A program made the translations under genes and the position numbers. DNA of 64,000 bases from Thuidium tamariscinum (lineage: Eukaryota > Streptophyta > Bryopsida > Hypnales > Thuidiaceae). Location of the stretch: NCBI GenBank assembly GCA_947034885.2, contig OX344749.2:7951501-8015500 (forward strand). The letters are read 5' to 3'. Shown here in pieces: positions 35,856-48,990 of the stretch. Below the pieces are notes generated by a model that was given only the letters and a program-made list of their open reading frames with translations, searched no databases and was not told the DNA's origin. Each line of letters opens with the position of its first letter. Positions within the stretch are counted from its first letter, which is position 1.

Positions 35856-37747
35856 CTTTTGGAGGGCGACATTGATCTGCGTGCCCGCCACTTGAAAGTC
35901 AGGTCGCAGTTTGCACCGGAACACCTGCGTTTCCCTCTCGCTCTCCCCCACATGCACCACCCAGTGCGTAGGAGCCGGCATTCGCGGCTCAAACAAGTTG
36001 AGGCTGTACCCCGGGATCACCACCGCCACGAGGCTATCCTCCCCGCCACCAATGCGGTCATAGACACAGGGCGTGCTTCCGAACGCTTTGGAGTCACTCG
36101 CCAGCGGGATGAACAAAGCTCGGAACGCGGTTCGCGCGCCCAGCACCACGTTGAACAAGCCTCTGTCGACATGGGGCTGGAAGACTTTGAGCTTCTGGAA
36201 GCTCAGCTTGCTGCTGCTCAGCGCCTCCGCTTTCTCCAGATCGACCCCCCGGTGAAGCTCCAGAGGATCGTGCTGCGTGGCTGCCATGTAACACTTGAGG
36301 AGCATGTCGCTCAGGATGCAAGCCTCGCGCCAGTCCATTTCCTTGTGCAAATCTGAGATGGCTAGCACACCGCTGGTGGAATGGATCGCTCGGTGGACGA
36401 CTTGCAGCCATGCCTCTGGGTTTGTTGACTGGATGGAGATTACTGGCAACCGTGCCACCTCATGATTTCTGCACATCGAAACATCCATTTAGAAACAAAT
36501 CATCTGGCCCTAATAAGTACAGGACTCCTAGTTCCTTGAATCTCCTCCTGAAGAATTCTGCTTTCGTGACCAAAAACACTGACTCTGACTCTGTATGACT
36601 CTGTATGACTCTTCGACACATGGATCGTCAATTGAATGAAACTCAGGGTCCAAAATCTGCAAATTTTGTCTTCTAATGCAACAAAAAGAAGTGTCGCAGT
36701 GACACCTCTATTTGTTGCCCACTGCAAGAATCTCGTCCTTTTTTGAGCCCTCTGTAATTTCTGAGTCCCAAATCCTTGTCAAAATTACTAACACTCACAT
36801 AAAGTTGCGATGTCTTGTTTCAGAATTGCCTACGCATTGTGGAATTTAAGTCCCGCACATGGAGACCCAGTTCGTTATATTCGTTATAGAATAAGCACAA
36901 GAGAATTATGGGTTTGCACGATGATAAATGTACCATTTGACCAAAAAATTCCTCAATGCCAGACGTTTTGACGTTAGGATCCTGAACTACTTGGGCACTG
37001 AATGAAACTCAAGGACTAAATCTACTTAAGTTAGCATTCTTCTAATGCTACAAAGCGCGATTGAGGTCAAAATCCTCACAGGTCTAATCCTTGCAGGTCA
37101 ATTGTAGCAAAAATACGGCCAAGAGGAAAGGCAAACTTTGACGGCATTGATGCGTGCAATGTTCCACTATTTCGTCATTACTGGAGACAGCTGAATTCGC
37201 TTCACTTCACCTAAATCCGCATGAATGCAACCAAATTAGTGACATTCAACTGAATAAAATTCTAGATTAGCGTTGAAAAAGAAGTTGGCGTATTCTAAAT
37301 AGGAAAGAGAGAGAATTACATGCTGGATCCGGTCGTAACGCCTCGTGGCCAGCTTGCCATCATCGAAACCCCAGCTTGGTAATCTTAAGCCAGTAGTCAC
37401 AGTAGCAATTAAGACGTACACCAGATTGTTTGATCGCTACAGAACTAAGTTAGCTAGCTCAGCGAAAAACCCACAAATGCTTACTACTGTACTGGAATCC
37501 GCAATATAGAAACCTTGTGCAGAAGGTTGAAGCTTCGTTTGCAATAGTTGGAGTGCTCAAGAGATACTAAGCATCGATACTAAGCAAAAAATACTATATG
37601 CTTCAACAAGACTTCATTCCGAGGGTTGATTTTTTCTTACATGTCGGTCGAAGATTCCGTCGGCGGCGGTTCAGGAGACGCGGCAGAGGCAATTTGCGTG
37701 CGGATAACGCAAGCGTCTCTCTTGGGAACGTGATTGGGGAACAGCAT
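35826..37747 (-). CDS. 2-oxoglutarate/Fe(II)-dependent oxygenase-like protein
   Basis: Preferred model: exon 1 37747-37641 and exon 2 36468-35826, intron of 1172 bp (GTAAGA donor, tgcag acceptor, phase preserved), 249 residues. Residues 41-75 (EVARLPVISIQ ... GVLAISDL) resemble the DIOX_N start of isopenicillin-N-synthase-like oxygenases. H135 and D137 in FQPHVDRGLF, H204 in PTHWVV and R214/T216 match the HxD...H metal triad and the RxS/T that binds 2-oxoglutarate. Such enzymes hydroxylate or desaturate small molecules in the cytosol; the substrate cannot be told. It is short for the family (usually 300-360), mainly in the part between the N-terminal and catalytic regions, so an internal deletion or a missed exon is possible. 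Alternative first exon: ATG at 37363 with donor at 37320/37319, also in phase. Confidence 0.62.
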
Positions 37748-37789
37748 ATTTGAGGTTTCTGAAGTCTGAACATGATTTTTATTATTATT

Positions 37790-38085
37790 AAGGTAGGGGG
37801 CTGCAAAAGCGACCCTTTACCAGCTGATTTGCATCTTGGGGTAGCTAAACTCCTTAAAACAATTTTTAGTAAATTTTTGTGGTAAGAAAAATGGAATTGG
37901 TATCTCACCCAAGTCGTTTCATATTTTTTGGACCTTCATGGAATTAGTTATGAATTTTTGAAGTTGAAAACACGGTGGTTTCTAAAAGCGACCCCCTCCT
38001 GAAATGTACACTTTTGGTACATGTTACAGACAAAATCTACTAAATCGCTTTTAGAGACAAGGTTGCAATTACAGCCCCCCAGCTT
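37790..38085. mobile_element. MITE (AAG-GGGAGG family) at the oxygenase 5' end
   Basis: Left end aaggtagggggctgcaaaag and right end, complement of aagctggggggctgtaat, are imperfect inverted repeats. The middle (cccaagtcgtttcatatttt, ggaattagttatgaatttt, aaaagcgaccccctcctg, aatgtacac) matches 47640-47790 and 55130-55290. It ends about 43 bases upstream of the preferred oxygenase start codon, so it may contribute to promoter or leader. Confidence 0.6.
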
Positions 38086-38673
38086 ACAAGAGAACAAACA
38101 AATTGTTGGCCCCTGTTAGCAAGAAGAAAATAATTCTTGTGCACTTTTGAATGTATTATTTGGACATTATGAGTATAAATTGTGAATTTTAATAAAAGAA
38201 CAATTGATGTACCTAATACGAACACCACGGTTGATATTTAGATGGGTGATGATCCAATATGGATTCCAGAAAGGATTGTAACCAGGTAATTTTTAGGCAC
38301 CTTAGTACTTTGAGCCACATGTTACTAACAAGTGTTTGCCTATAGTCAATTTTTTTCCATATACAATACCTATCACTTTTTGGCTTTAGAAATAATATTC
38401 TTGCTTTGAAAGTAGAGTACATTTGGTAATCTTGCTTTGTCCTTTTCTTAAGAAACCAAGACTACATCTTGTTCTTCAAAATTCTACAAAAAGAATAAAA
38501 AAGAATAGTAGTTTTCACTATTTTCAACTGGAAATTTGAGGTTAGATTTACTAATGTTGAGGGAAATATTCTTCTGCAGTTTCTACAATAAAATGTGAAT
38601 TTCTACAATGGTTGTACAATTTTAAAAGTTCAATTTTGAAGCAACAATCAAGTAAATCAAAAGTGCTATAAAT

Positions 38674-39576
38674 TTAACCCCTTAAGTTCTTTAACTATGT
38701 TTACTCCAAAAATGGTCAAAAACTATCAATTCTAGTACCAGTTTTCTTTAGATTTTTTTATAGATTTGTAACTTTAGGATCTTTTAGTAAATTGGTTTGA
38801 AAACATGTACAAAATCTTTCAGAGTTTTTCACCATATAGATTACAAGATATTAGCATTTGAATGTTCAAAAATCATTTTTTCACCCTGTAGAAAATAGGA
38901 CAAGTGCACTTCAGATGGCGACAATCATATGAAAAATGGTCTAAAATGGTTGTTCCTCTTTGGATTCATTGTTGAGGCAAAGTAGGATACTTACATAAAA
39001 AATTTCAAATTGTTTAGAATTGTGCAACATACAAGAAAAAAATAGTAAGTAAAAAACATAGCAAATGATTCAAATTACAAAATTGTTAAGAAATTGATTG
39101 TGGAATTGAAAATTATCAATCTCAATGGTTGGAATGTTGTAGTAAAAAATCTACATCCTCTGGGTTCATTTTTTCAAAAAATATTTAAAATTGATTAAAA
39201 TAAAATACTTCAAAATTGATTTTAGAGTAGAGTATCCATAATTGCCCACAAACAAAAAGACCTCATAATTTTTGACTCATTGATCAAAACAAAATGATTC
39301 AAAGCTTTCCATACATACGTAAATGATGAGAACTAATTAAAAAAAATTGTTTTTGGAAGAAGTGAGTTTTTTTCAATTTACTCAAGAAAAGCAAAATATT
39401 AGGCCATATCTTTTGGCTCATATTTCCAAATGTCTTTTTTTTGTACATATAAAAGATATTCCTTCTTCCCACCTACAATTTAAATTTGGCCTCAAATATG
39501 GAAATCTCCACTTACATGTACTTGCCCAAAATTGTTATGTTGCCAAGTTTTAGCAAGTTGGTCTTTTAGGGGTTAA
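38674..39576. mobile_element. TTAA-flanked element, inverted relative to 59010 copy
   Basis: TTAACCCCTTAAGTTC at the left and TTTTAGGGGTTAA at the right. 903 bp. The order of internal blocks is the reverse complement of 59010-59932. No coding content. Confidence 0.7.
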
Positions 39577-42500
39577 TGATTGTAATGATTTTTTTGCATT
39601 GATTGAATGCTAGGACTCTATTCCCATGTTTGTTGCAAAAAAACATACATCTAAGTAATAAAATTGTATTTTATTGTAATTGCAAGTTGATTGTTTTAAA
39701 AAAAATTGGATAAAAATCTTTTCTACTGAAAATAAGAGCCTATGCTACTATGATGGTGTAAACAAGACCTAGAAGTTAGAAACAAGGATAGGTGGAAAGG
39801 CTGAAATTGAAAAACTCCGTAGTAGTGCAAATCTCCTATATATAAGAATTCCTAAGCAAAGACTTTGTTTCTAAGAATCAAATGAATCCTCCCTATATTA
39901 GTCCATTTTGAGAGTCTATTCATTTTGTGATGGAATACCTTGATTAGACTTGTACCTTGATGTAGTACATCCTTGTAAATTGCATCTATTCAATTCCAAA
40001 GATTTTAGAAGAGGCAATTGTGGATACAGAGAAGGTTATAGGTAATGCTACCTTACTAGGAGAATCTATAATCAACCAAGCTCTAAAACTATCCTCTAAG
40101 GTAGTGGTACATTTTGCACTCCATTGCACTTTTATCCTCATTGCACTATAAATATACAAATATTGTATAGTGGAGTACCAATCAAAATGGCGTTTTTGAA
40201 TTTGCAGTGAAAGAAATTTCAAGGCTACTAACTTTGATAGCCACTTGGGAGCTCAAAAATTAGTGTCTTTCCATGAAATTTTTTTACTAGATCATCCTTA
40301 ATTTAATAACATGTGTGCCAAATTTCAAAGTATAAACAATAGAAAGTATAAAGTCATATTTAATAAAATTAAGAAGCACATATAAAGTATAAACAATGGA
40401 AAACATCAAGTTGCATGTGCGAAGAGCTCTAAATTTATGTATACTTAAAATTAAATAAATGGTGACATTTTATTAATTGAAAAAAAAATTACGATTGAAG
40501 CCACTTGGAGAGTTGGAGTATCTAAAATGTTTTGATTCAAATAAAGAATATGCAAGATAATCAATGATATAGCTCATTCTAAAAGATGGTGAAAGTCCTT
40601 AGACTAAAGTGAATCACTAAGTGTACATATTTATAGATGATAAGATTAATTATTAAAAGCCTCATTTAATGTACAATTTGATGAGGACGTCAAATGTTTA
40701 AGTAGGGGGCTATGTAGTCAAGTAGATTTTTTTGTTTTTGACTACTTGTCATTTTCTATATAAAATGAGACCAATTATCAAATTGTTTTCACATTTATAG
40801 AGGATAATTGGGTAATTGTCATTTTATATGCTTTAGATATAGAAAGCTCTATAAAGACTAGATTAGAAAGGTGGCAAATTCTCTTGGAGTCCTTTCAAGG
40901 CGAATAGTTGTCTTATTGTTTAGATATATAGGTAAGACAAATTGACATTCTCCTAACCTTCTCTCTTGATTTGTTTTTGGAGCTAAGAAATTGATTGTTA
41001 GAACTTGTAATAAAATTTATTATTCTAGTGGTTGTTTTTTATTTGTGTTTTGTTTCATATTCTTTGACAATTTGCAATGGACAATGTGTCAAATCTAATG
41101 ATTAGTTTATATTATTTATATTTTATTCATAATTTTTCCCATTTGATTACAAAATTCCTAGCGAATGAACCTTTGCTACTATACTACAAGAAAAATGGAC
41201 AATCCTATCCGGTTTGTTATTTTTTTTTGGCTCGACAAGGCCCATACTTTCTATGTTCACACTTTCTATGCTCACATACTAGCAACCATGGTTTGATAGT
41301 AGCTACAATATAATCTATATAATTTACCTTTATTAAAAGATTGACTAACCCTTTTAACCATCATTGATAACCGTGACTTACTTTAATAAACCTAACCATG
41401 TAATAATATTGATCGTCATTTAAACCTTCAAAACATCATTCAAATGTCATTAAACAACTGCTGAACTCAATGCATCAAAACTGCAACAAGATCACCAATG
41501 CTTGAGTGTTACACTAAAGATTCCCATGCCATAACACAAGGCTGCTTTGGTAGTGGAGACGACCCAACTTCATTTTGTGATAGCTCAAGTGGTAATGAAA
41601 AATTCAATGACAGTAGATGTTGATTCGATAGTTGTGATAAAGAGAACTCAAATTCACACTCCCGTTGAGATTCTTCATCTTGAGACTCAGAAAAAATCCT
41701 TTAGTTTGACATACTGAAATCTAAAGTGAAAAACAAAGAGAAACTACATCAAAATCAATGAAGCTCTTGAATGAACCCCCTTCTTTATAGTTTGTTTGTC
41801 AAGGCAGTTAGAAGGCGTCACGATGAAGACTCTTCAAATTATGTCATTTCTCTTATTAGAATATAATAATCAAAAAAAATAAAATAAATAAATATATATA
41901 TATATATATATGTATATGTACACATATATATATATTTCTACATAGTATCTATTTTTATAGCACAACAATGGCAAATTTAAAACAATATGATACACCATTA
42001 AAATCAAATGCTCAAATATGATTTTCTTTCAAGAGTTTGAAATCCCTTCTTCATCTTTTTTTATTCTAATTCATCTCATTTCTTTATCCGTGATGCTATA
42101 ATCCTATACACAAGTACATTTGAAAACTAAAGTAAACATTTGTATGACACTTTAAGTACTAAATCATTATTATGTGCCATTTTTTGACACTCCTACTCAA
42201 ATCATTCATATTAACAACATATATATATAATCATAAATTGTATGACTTCAAAACACAAAAACTATAGAGGCTACCAAAAAGACATGTATGGCCAAGACTA
42301 CAAATTTGCGACAATGTGCAATTTCAAAATCCAAAAACTATAGAGGCTATTGAAAATTATTATTATACTTGTTATTTTTTTGAAACATCTTCTCAAATCA
42401 TATATATTAATAACATATATAATAATAAGTTGCATAAGGATAACAAGTCAAGTGCAAAAACATTATTACACATGTTTTCTTGACACTTCATTTCAAATTA

Positions 42501-43688
42501 TATATATCAATAATATATATTATAATAAGCTACATGAGCATAACAACTCAAGTGCGAAAATATTATTATATATGTTATTTATTTTGGAAGTTTCTACTCA
42601 AATCATACACATTCATAGAAAAAAATTAAAAAACATATATATATTAAAAAAAAATTAATGAAATTTAATAAGAAAAACATATCTCAATAATAACTTTACT
42701 GTATTGATTTATAATGCTCCTTATGTACTATAAATTATAAGATAACTTTATTATGTTGATATTCAATGCTCCTTATGTACTCCAAATTGAAAGAGTCGAA
42801 GAAATTTTGGAAAATTCAAAAAGATTTTTGAAAGAACAAAAAGGTGTGAATAGAAAATTTGAAAAAGATTTAAAAGGGTTTCAAAGGGCCTAAAAGATTG
42901 TACATTGTATATTGAAATTCAATGTTAAATTTTTTTTTTGAAAGAACAATAGCTAATACCCACTACAAATCTCCCATAGTATACAACTTCAAAATTCAAA
43001 GACTATAGTGGTTACTACAACAGCATTACGGTCAACATCCACTACAAATCTCTTATAATGTGCAACTTCAAAATCCAAAGACTATAGAAGCTAGATCACA
43101 AGAATATGTATAGCTATTATAGACGTGATGTACAAAGCATGCCAGATGTCAAACCACAAAAGACAACATCAATGATAAATCAATCACATGATAGAGCTTG
43201 AAAGTTACTAAATGGTTTCTAATAAGCCACCACTCTTAACTTGCTTGCGGACCTAGGCAATTACCTCTAAACGGCTTGTCTTTCAAGCCATCCCATTTAA
43301 TAAATAACTTCTAGACGAAGGCAACCACCTTTGACCGACTTGGAGTGCACTCCAAGTCTCCTTGACGCTCAAGCAAAGCTTATAGATTCATCTTGAAAGT
43401 AAAGCAAGCTAATTTAGTTCAAGATTAATATAAATAGAGAGTTGAGGGACATTGACCCTTACTCTCATCAACACTAGTTGTACCATTTTCATGTTTATAT
43501 CAATCTAAGTCCAATTTTGAACTTATGACTCTATTTCTAGCTCTTGTTGGAAGAATCCTTCCATTCCACTCTTATTTCCACTCTTGTTTGAGGTATTCAC
43601 TCATTTCTAATCTCTATTCTGTCCAAAAGTTGCATCTGCAACCGTCTGATGTCTGATGAGAATGCTTTATTCTTCTTTTCAATAGATT
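39577..43688. other. AT-rich intergenic stretch with simple and tandem repeats
   Basis: No gene recognised. 40173-40340 matches the border of the 13.3-kb mirror array. A TA microsatellite lies at about 41892-41935. 42360-42620 holds degenerate ~100-bp tandem units (tcaagtgcaaaaacattatta and relatives). About 42240-43110 repeats cttcaaaatccaaagactatag units. Confidence 0.5.
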
Positions 43689-43689
43689 T

Positions 43690-44125
43690 ACCAATTGGGT
43701 GTCTACTTTGGCCATTTTGGGGGTTTTAGTCCTCTTTTTGATCCAAAAATCCGAATTTGAAGCCAAAAATAGGACAAGTTGGAGGTCTACTAACATTACA
43801 AGGATTGACGATGAATTTTTATGGAAATAGCAATATGTTTGTTGCATACATGGGGGCAAAGTGACCTTCCTTTGCACAAAGGCTATGAAGAGTGAAAAAA
43901 ATTCCCGGAGGAATTTTTTTATTGCAATGTGAGCACAATCTTGTCTAGGAAAAATGAATTTTCTTAAAATAATTTTTTAAATTTTGTTTGAATTACTAAA
44001 AATGAAAAGGTCCACAACTCCCTTTTGACTATTTTCTGCTACCAATGGTCTCTATAGTATTTTGTAGTAGTCTGTAGGATTGTATAGTAATAACAGATGG
44101 TCTACATCTACAAGCGCCTCAAATC
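43690..44125 (+). repeat. Dispersed repeat family R3, uninterrupted copy
   Basis: Runs from ttggccattttgggggtttt through gaatttgaagccaaaaatag into gacaagttggaggtctacta without a break. It therefore shows the empty-site state of the position where the 1200-bp element sits at 15035. Confidence 0.72.
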
Positions 44126-44499
44126 GACAATTAAGATTTGTAGACGTAGTGTTGACGTTGTCGTGTAGTAAATTTGTTCACTATGTAGAATTTTATGTTT
44201 ATTGTTGAAGTAGAGGGTTTTTTGAAGAGTCTAATCCATCCATATGGAGTGGACTCTATCTTTTTTACCTCTATTAAACAACTATTTGGCATTAATATGA
44301 TTTTTTTAATATTTGAAGTCATTTTAGGGTTTTAGTTTTAGTTTAAAGTTGTTTAAAAGAAAGGTGAAGTTTGTTTTACCTTTCATTTAGTTTTAAAAAA
44401 AAAGACTAGAAGTCCATGTAGGAGATAAGGATAGGGTTATGGGGGAGAAAAGTGAAGACTAATAGTTGAAGTCAAGTCCATGTGGCTTTATAGTGGTCA

Positions 44500-44930
44500 A
44501 GGGGAGAATTGAACCTCCAAAAAGGCCGCTTTGTAATGCAAGAGATTTGGTGGGAAGAGCCTTTCAACTTACTAATTGGGCCAAGAATTGCATATTGAAT
44601 TCAAAAATTTATCATCATCATCCAATCCATCTCCATAATCTTATAACTATTTGGCAAAAAAGAGCCTTTTTATCTCACTAATTATGCCAAGAATTGCATG
44701 ATAAACTCAAAAATTGTCATCATTATCTAATCCATCTCCCAAATCTCATGATGATTCAATCATCAAAGATGGAGTACACACCTCCCGCAAATATCTATAA
44801 GCCAAGTGGATACATGCAATCCCACATGGAAGTAGTAATGATGATGTGGGCACTTTCATACTCATTTAATTTATATTAAAATTAGTAAGAAAACTCAAAG
44901 CCTCTTTAAGGGTTCAATTTTCCCCTAATG
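44500..44930 (+). mobile_element. MITE, CATTAGGGG family, copy 1
   Basis: Body and right end (gcctctttaagggttcaatt, then ttcccctaatg) are nearly identical to 45417-45861. The left end (aggggagaattgaacctcc) is the imperfect inverted partner of the right end. Non-coding. Confidence 0.75.
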
Positions 44931-45416
44931 ACTTAACTAGGTGGTAGATAAGGTGAAAGTGCTCCTTCCTTCTTCCCTTGATATACTTGGGAGAACCGAG
45001 ACTTTGGAAGGCTTTTTGGCATAGTCATTATTATTGCACTTTGTATAGGGAGAGTTTTTAATGAAAATTTGTAAAATTGTTCATTATATTTTTTGTGACT
45101 TCATTTTCCCAAGCCAAACCTAATCGCAGCTAGATACCTCATGTGTTCCCTTAGTGCACTCCTCTCTACCCGACAACGTACTATATTGCCAGTATCATGT
45201 AGTACTACCAATCTTGTGTCCAAAAGTTGCTTTTTTGAGCCCAAAACATGAAGTATTTCTTGAAATCACCTAGTACTATAGTAGGCTACTCCAATTGTCT
45301 ATGTTGCCAAAAATTGCACCTTGGTCCCTTAGGTATGAACATACTTACATGTATTTCATCCATCTAATCTAAATCATGCAATAAATTCATTGAACATATT
45401 CATCATACCCTCATTG

Positions 45417-45861
45417 CATTAGGGGAGAATTGAACCTCTAAAGAGGCCGCTTTGTAATGCAAGAGAGTGGGTGGGAAGAGCCTTTTCAACTTACTAATTG
45501 GGCCAAGAATTGCATGATGAATTCAAAAATTTATCATCATTATCCAATCCATCTCCATAGTCTAATAACTATTTGGGAGGAAAGAGCCTTTTTATCTCAC
45601 TAATTATGCCAAGAATTGCATGATAAATTCAAAATTTGTCATCATTATCTAATCCATCTCCCAAATCTCTCAAATCTCATGATGATTCACTCATGAAAGA
45701 TGGAGCACACGCCTACCGCAAATATCTACAAGCCAAGTGGATACATGCAATCCTACATGGAAGTAGTAATGATGACATGGGCACTCTCATACTCATTTAA
45801 TTTGTATTAAAATTAGTAAGAAAACTCAAAGCCTCTTTAAGGGTTCAATTTTCCCCTAATG
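45417..45861 (+). mobile_element. MITE, CATTAGGGG family, copy 2
   Basis: CATTAGGGGAGAATTGAACC at the left and the complement of CATTAGGGGAAAATTGAACC at the right: terminal repeats of about 30 bp. Direct copy of 44500-44930 about 0.9 kb away. No clear target duplication. Confidence 0.78.
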
Positions 45862-46397
45862 GGTGTTTCATCTCTTAGAAGTTAAATCATCAAACTAATA
45901 GTTTTACAATACACGCATCGTAAGAAACAAGCCAACAAGCTCTAGATTACAGGTAGCTCTATCTTTGTTGCATTGCCTCACTTTTTGAATAAGACCCTAC
46001 TCAAACCTCCTTGATGATCCCATAAAAATAAGATGACTCTTATCCTAAACAAATTGCCTCATGGAGTTGAAAAAGTAGAAATACCTAAATGAAACACTTG
46101 TAAGATTCAAAACCACCATAGTTTTTTAGAAGAAACCAATGATAGGTTAGTAGTTTCAGTTAAAAGTAATGATTAACAATCAATGACATTTTGTGCTTTA
46201 AGGGTGTTTGCTCAAGGTGATTGAGTCTATATTAAATATAGGCTATCTTGTGTTTTCAACTAAATTTCAAAATTTGTAAATATTACTTGAAGAACCTCTA
46301 CAATTGCATTTCTCTTAGATTTGCTAATAACCTCATTTAAATTTTTTTGGTTCATTTGATGTTTGAGGGAGTGAGATTAAAATTTTTGATTCAATTG

Positions 46398-47327
46398 TTA
46401 ATCCCTAAAGTTTCTTGAGTGACTATGTTTCTACATAAAATGGTCATAAATTGCCATTTCTAGTAGAAGTACCAAACTTTAGAAACAAAACATTTTTGGA
46501 CACATGGAACTATATGATCTTAGGATATAGTGGTTTGAATAGATGTGGAAAAAATTTCAAAAATTTCTACTATACGGATTCCAAGATATTAATGTTTGAA
46601 TTGACAAAAATCATTTTTTTAGCCCAACTGCACTTTACAAGCTCACATTTGCATGAAAAAATGTCCATGTTGTTGGTTCTTATTTAAATTCATTCATCAA
46701 AGCAAGTTGGATATATGATTGAAAATTTCAAATCATTTGGAATTGTACAACATATAGAAAAAATAGAAAGTAAAAAGAAGTACAAAATATTATAAAATTC
46801 CAATTCGTAAAAAATATATTTATGAAATTGAAAAATGACAATTTCAATGGTCCCAATATTGTATGGAATAATAAAAAATCTACATCCTACAATGTTATTT
46901 CCTTCAAAAAAATTGAAAATTAAGTTATATATTCAAGGACCTCATTGTTTATTTTCGAATAGAGAATCTATAACTACCTACAAATGAAAACTCCTCATAA
47001 TTTTCATCTCATTAATAAAAAAGGAATGATTCAAATTTTTCCTCTTATATATAAATCTAGAAAACTAATTTCAAATTTATTTTTAAAATTATTTTTTGTA
47101 ATCCGCCCAGATGGCCCAAGGTAAGAAAGAAACAACATATTATGCAATAACTTTTTAACCATGTAGTCAAAAGTTATGAAAATTGTTGGGCTTTGAAGAT
47201 ATTCTTTCTCTCCATATTGTGTGAAATTTTCAAAGAAAAATACTATTTTATGATAAAGACTCCATTCATAATGAGCTGCCCAAAATTGCTATATTGCCAA
47301 AAATACAGCTTGATCATTTAGGATTAA
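46398..47327. mobile_element. TTAA-flanked element, diverged copy
   Basis: TTAATCCCTAAAG and TTTAGGATTAA ends, 930 bp, with internal blocks (tggtcataaattgccatttc, aatcatttggaattgtac, caaaattgctatattgcc) of the family. Non-coding. Confidence 0.62.
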
Positions 47328-47537
47328 ACATAGGCTACTCTATATTTTCAACTTAAAATATTTGTATTTAAAATAATACTTAAATATTATAAAATTCAAA
47401 AACCACTTAAGTTGCATTTGATTCTCTTGGGTTTGCTACTAACCTCAACAAGATGTTTTTCACATGACCTTTGAGGAATTGAGGGAATGAAGGAATGGGG
47501 TTAGAAACTTAAGTGTCTTGATCACTTGCAATTGCTG

Positions 47538-47800
47538 CTAACTTAAGGTAGGAGGTTCATAAAGTGATCATCTAAGTGCTGAAGTTGAATTTTGGTGAGG
47601 AAAAATATCTTGAAATATTTTTCAATAAACTTTCTTTGAAAGACAAGAGGAAATAACATCCAACCCAAGTTGTTTCATATTTTTGGATCATTCTTTGTGG
47701 AATTAATTATGAAATTTTGAAGTTGAAATGTCATAAGGCTCTAAAAGCGACCACCTCCTAGAATGTACACAATTTGTACATTTTGATATATTGAAGAAAG
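47538..47800 (+). mobile_element. MITE relative (AAG-GGGAGG family), right end unclear
   Basis: Begins ttaaggtaggaggttcataa and contains cccaagttgtttcatatttt, ggaattaattatgaaattt and gcgaccacctcct. Matches 37790-38085 and 55040-55370. The expected right terminal repeat is not found; the GC-rich island begins where it should be. Confidence 0.5.
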
Positions 47801-47809
47801 CGAAATGTA

Positions 47810-48300
47810 CCTCTGAGTCATGTTTGATTCAAAATGCCCTGTGAGAGTTCGAGCCTCTACCTTAGCTACTGTAGCGGGTGTGGTGAAGCTCTGGGCAACC
47901 TCTCGGAGCTTTCCGCAGAAGAAGCATTGGAGAGTATATGTTCACAGAATGTTCCGTCGGTTCTTGGCGGGCGCTGCAAAGATGGAGACTGAGGGCCTCC
48001 TTACATGCTGGGTGGGTGGGTCAATGCACTGTTGCATTTGCCCGACCCCCGGTGGACAGAAACCACCCACCCAGCATGAAAGGCACTTTCATGCTGCACC
48101 CGGTGGGTGGCTTCGGTGACCTGCACAGGCAGGCACATAATTTTCATTAATTTAATTAAATTAAAAACTGAAATTCCTTTTCCCTACCTGCCTGCGTTTG
48201 GAGACAGGCCATCTGTTGGAGCCCTGGCTCGATCAGTTCCTGAACCCCTAACTGAATTGCCCGAGGCACTAAACTTTGGTATTTCACAAGCTAAATAAAA
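47810..48300. other. GC-rich island with stacked inverted repeats
   Basis: A sharp GC-rich patch. catgctgggtgggtgg (48004-48019) is perfectly inverted at 48063-48078. Overlapping this, cagcatgaaag (48072-48082) is perfectly inverted at 48086-48096 around a 3-base loop. The run gggtgggtggg is a G-quadruplex-type motif. Forward frames of 99 and 70 codons cross it but show no family resemblance. Confidence 0.6.
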
Positions 48301-48329
48301 TCTAACCAAGTTGTTATTTTTAATAGTTT

Positions 48330-48990
48330 ATATTTTTTGAGTGTTCTTTTTAAGGTTTGCTTTAAGTTTAAAAAAACCGAGTGTGAAAATGATGGATTAT
48401 GCTTTTTCTATTCAAGATTTTGTGCAAGGGTAATGATTGCAATCTTGACTCTTCATAGTCTTAAAGACTCTTGAAAATGAGCCTCAAATACACTAAAGCT
48501 TAGATAAAAAATTCACATTCAAAATTCAACCTACAAAATTGTAGAACAAATTTTGAAAAAACACAAATCGATTGGAGTCATGCATCTTGGACTCTTCAAC
48601 CTCATATTCTTGTGGGACTAACTTCTCAAATTTTATATGTGAAAATAGAATCAAAAGACTTCAAGTCACTTTTGCAATATTAACACCCTCATGATCAAAC
48701 ATTATAATCTTTCAATTTACAATTGATAATATTGTGTTTTATTTATCCAAGTTATCTCTAAGATGTCTAGTTTGAATTTGTATGATTATAATTTTAAGAA
48801 AATTTATAAAGCATACCAAAATGTTACTTTTTGTTCAATTCAGAATGAATTCCAAGAAGCTCAGAAAACGGCATGGACTCTTTGGGATTAACTTTGGCAA
48901 AGAAATTCAGTTTCATTTGTTTCAAAAACAAAGGAAGACCATTCAATCTCTAATGTATGGACATTTCAATTCTGAATTTCAATGAAACAT
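48330..48990 (+). repeat. Diverged direct repeat, copy 1
   Basis: Blocks ttctattcaagattttgtgc, aaatgagcctcaaatacac, gcataccaaaatgttac and gactctttgggatta have counterparts in the same order at 49590-50165. Non-coding. Confidence 0.5.

Noticed and set aside
35859..36356. Forward frame of 165 codons
   Set aside because: Shadow opposite the oxygenase exon, which carries the recognisable motifs.
41892..41935. TA-rich run as a replication origin or CRISPR-like array
   Set aside because: It is a plain TA microsatellite in a plant nuclear context; no spaced repeats of CRISPR type occur anywhere in the window.
47820..48119. Forward frame of 99 codons
   Set aside because: Crosses stacked inverted repeats; the residues mirror the repeat structure and match no family.
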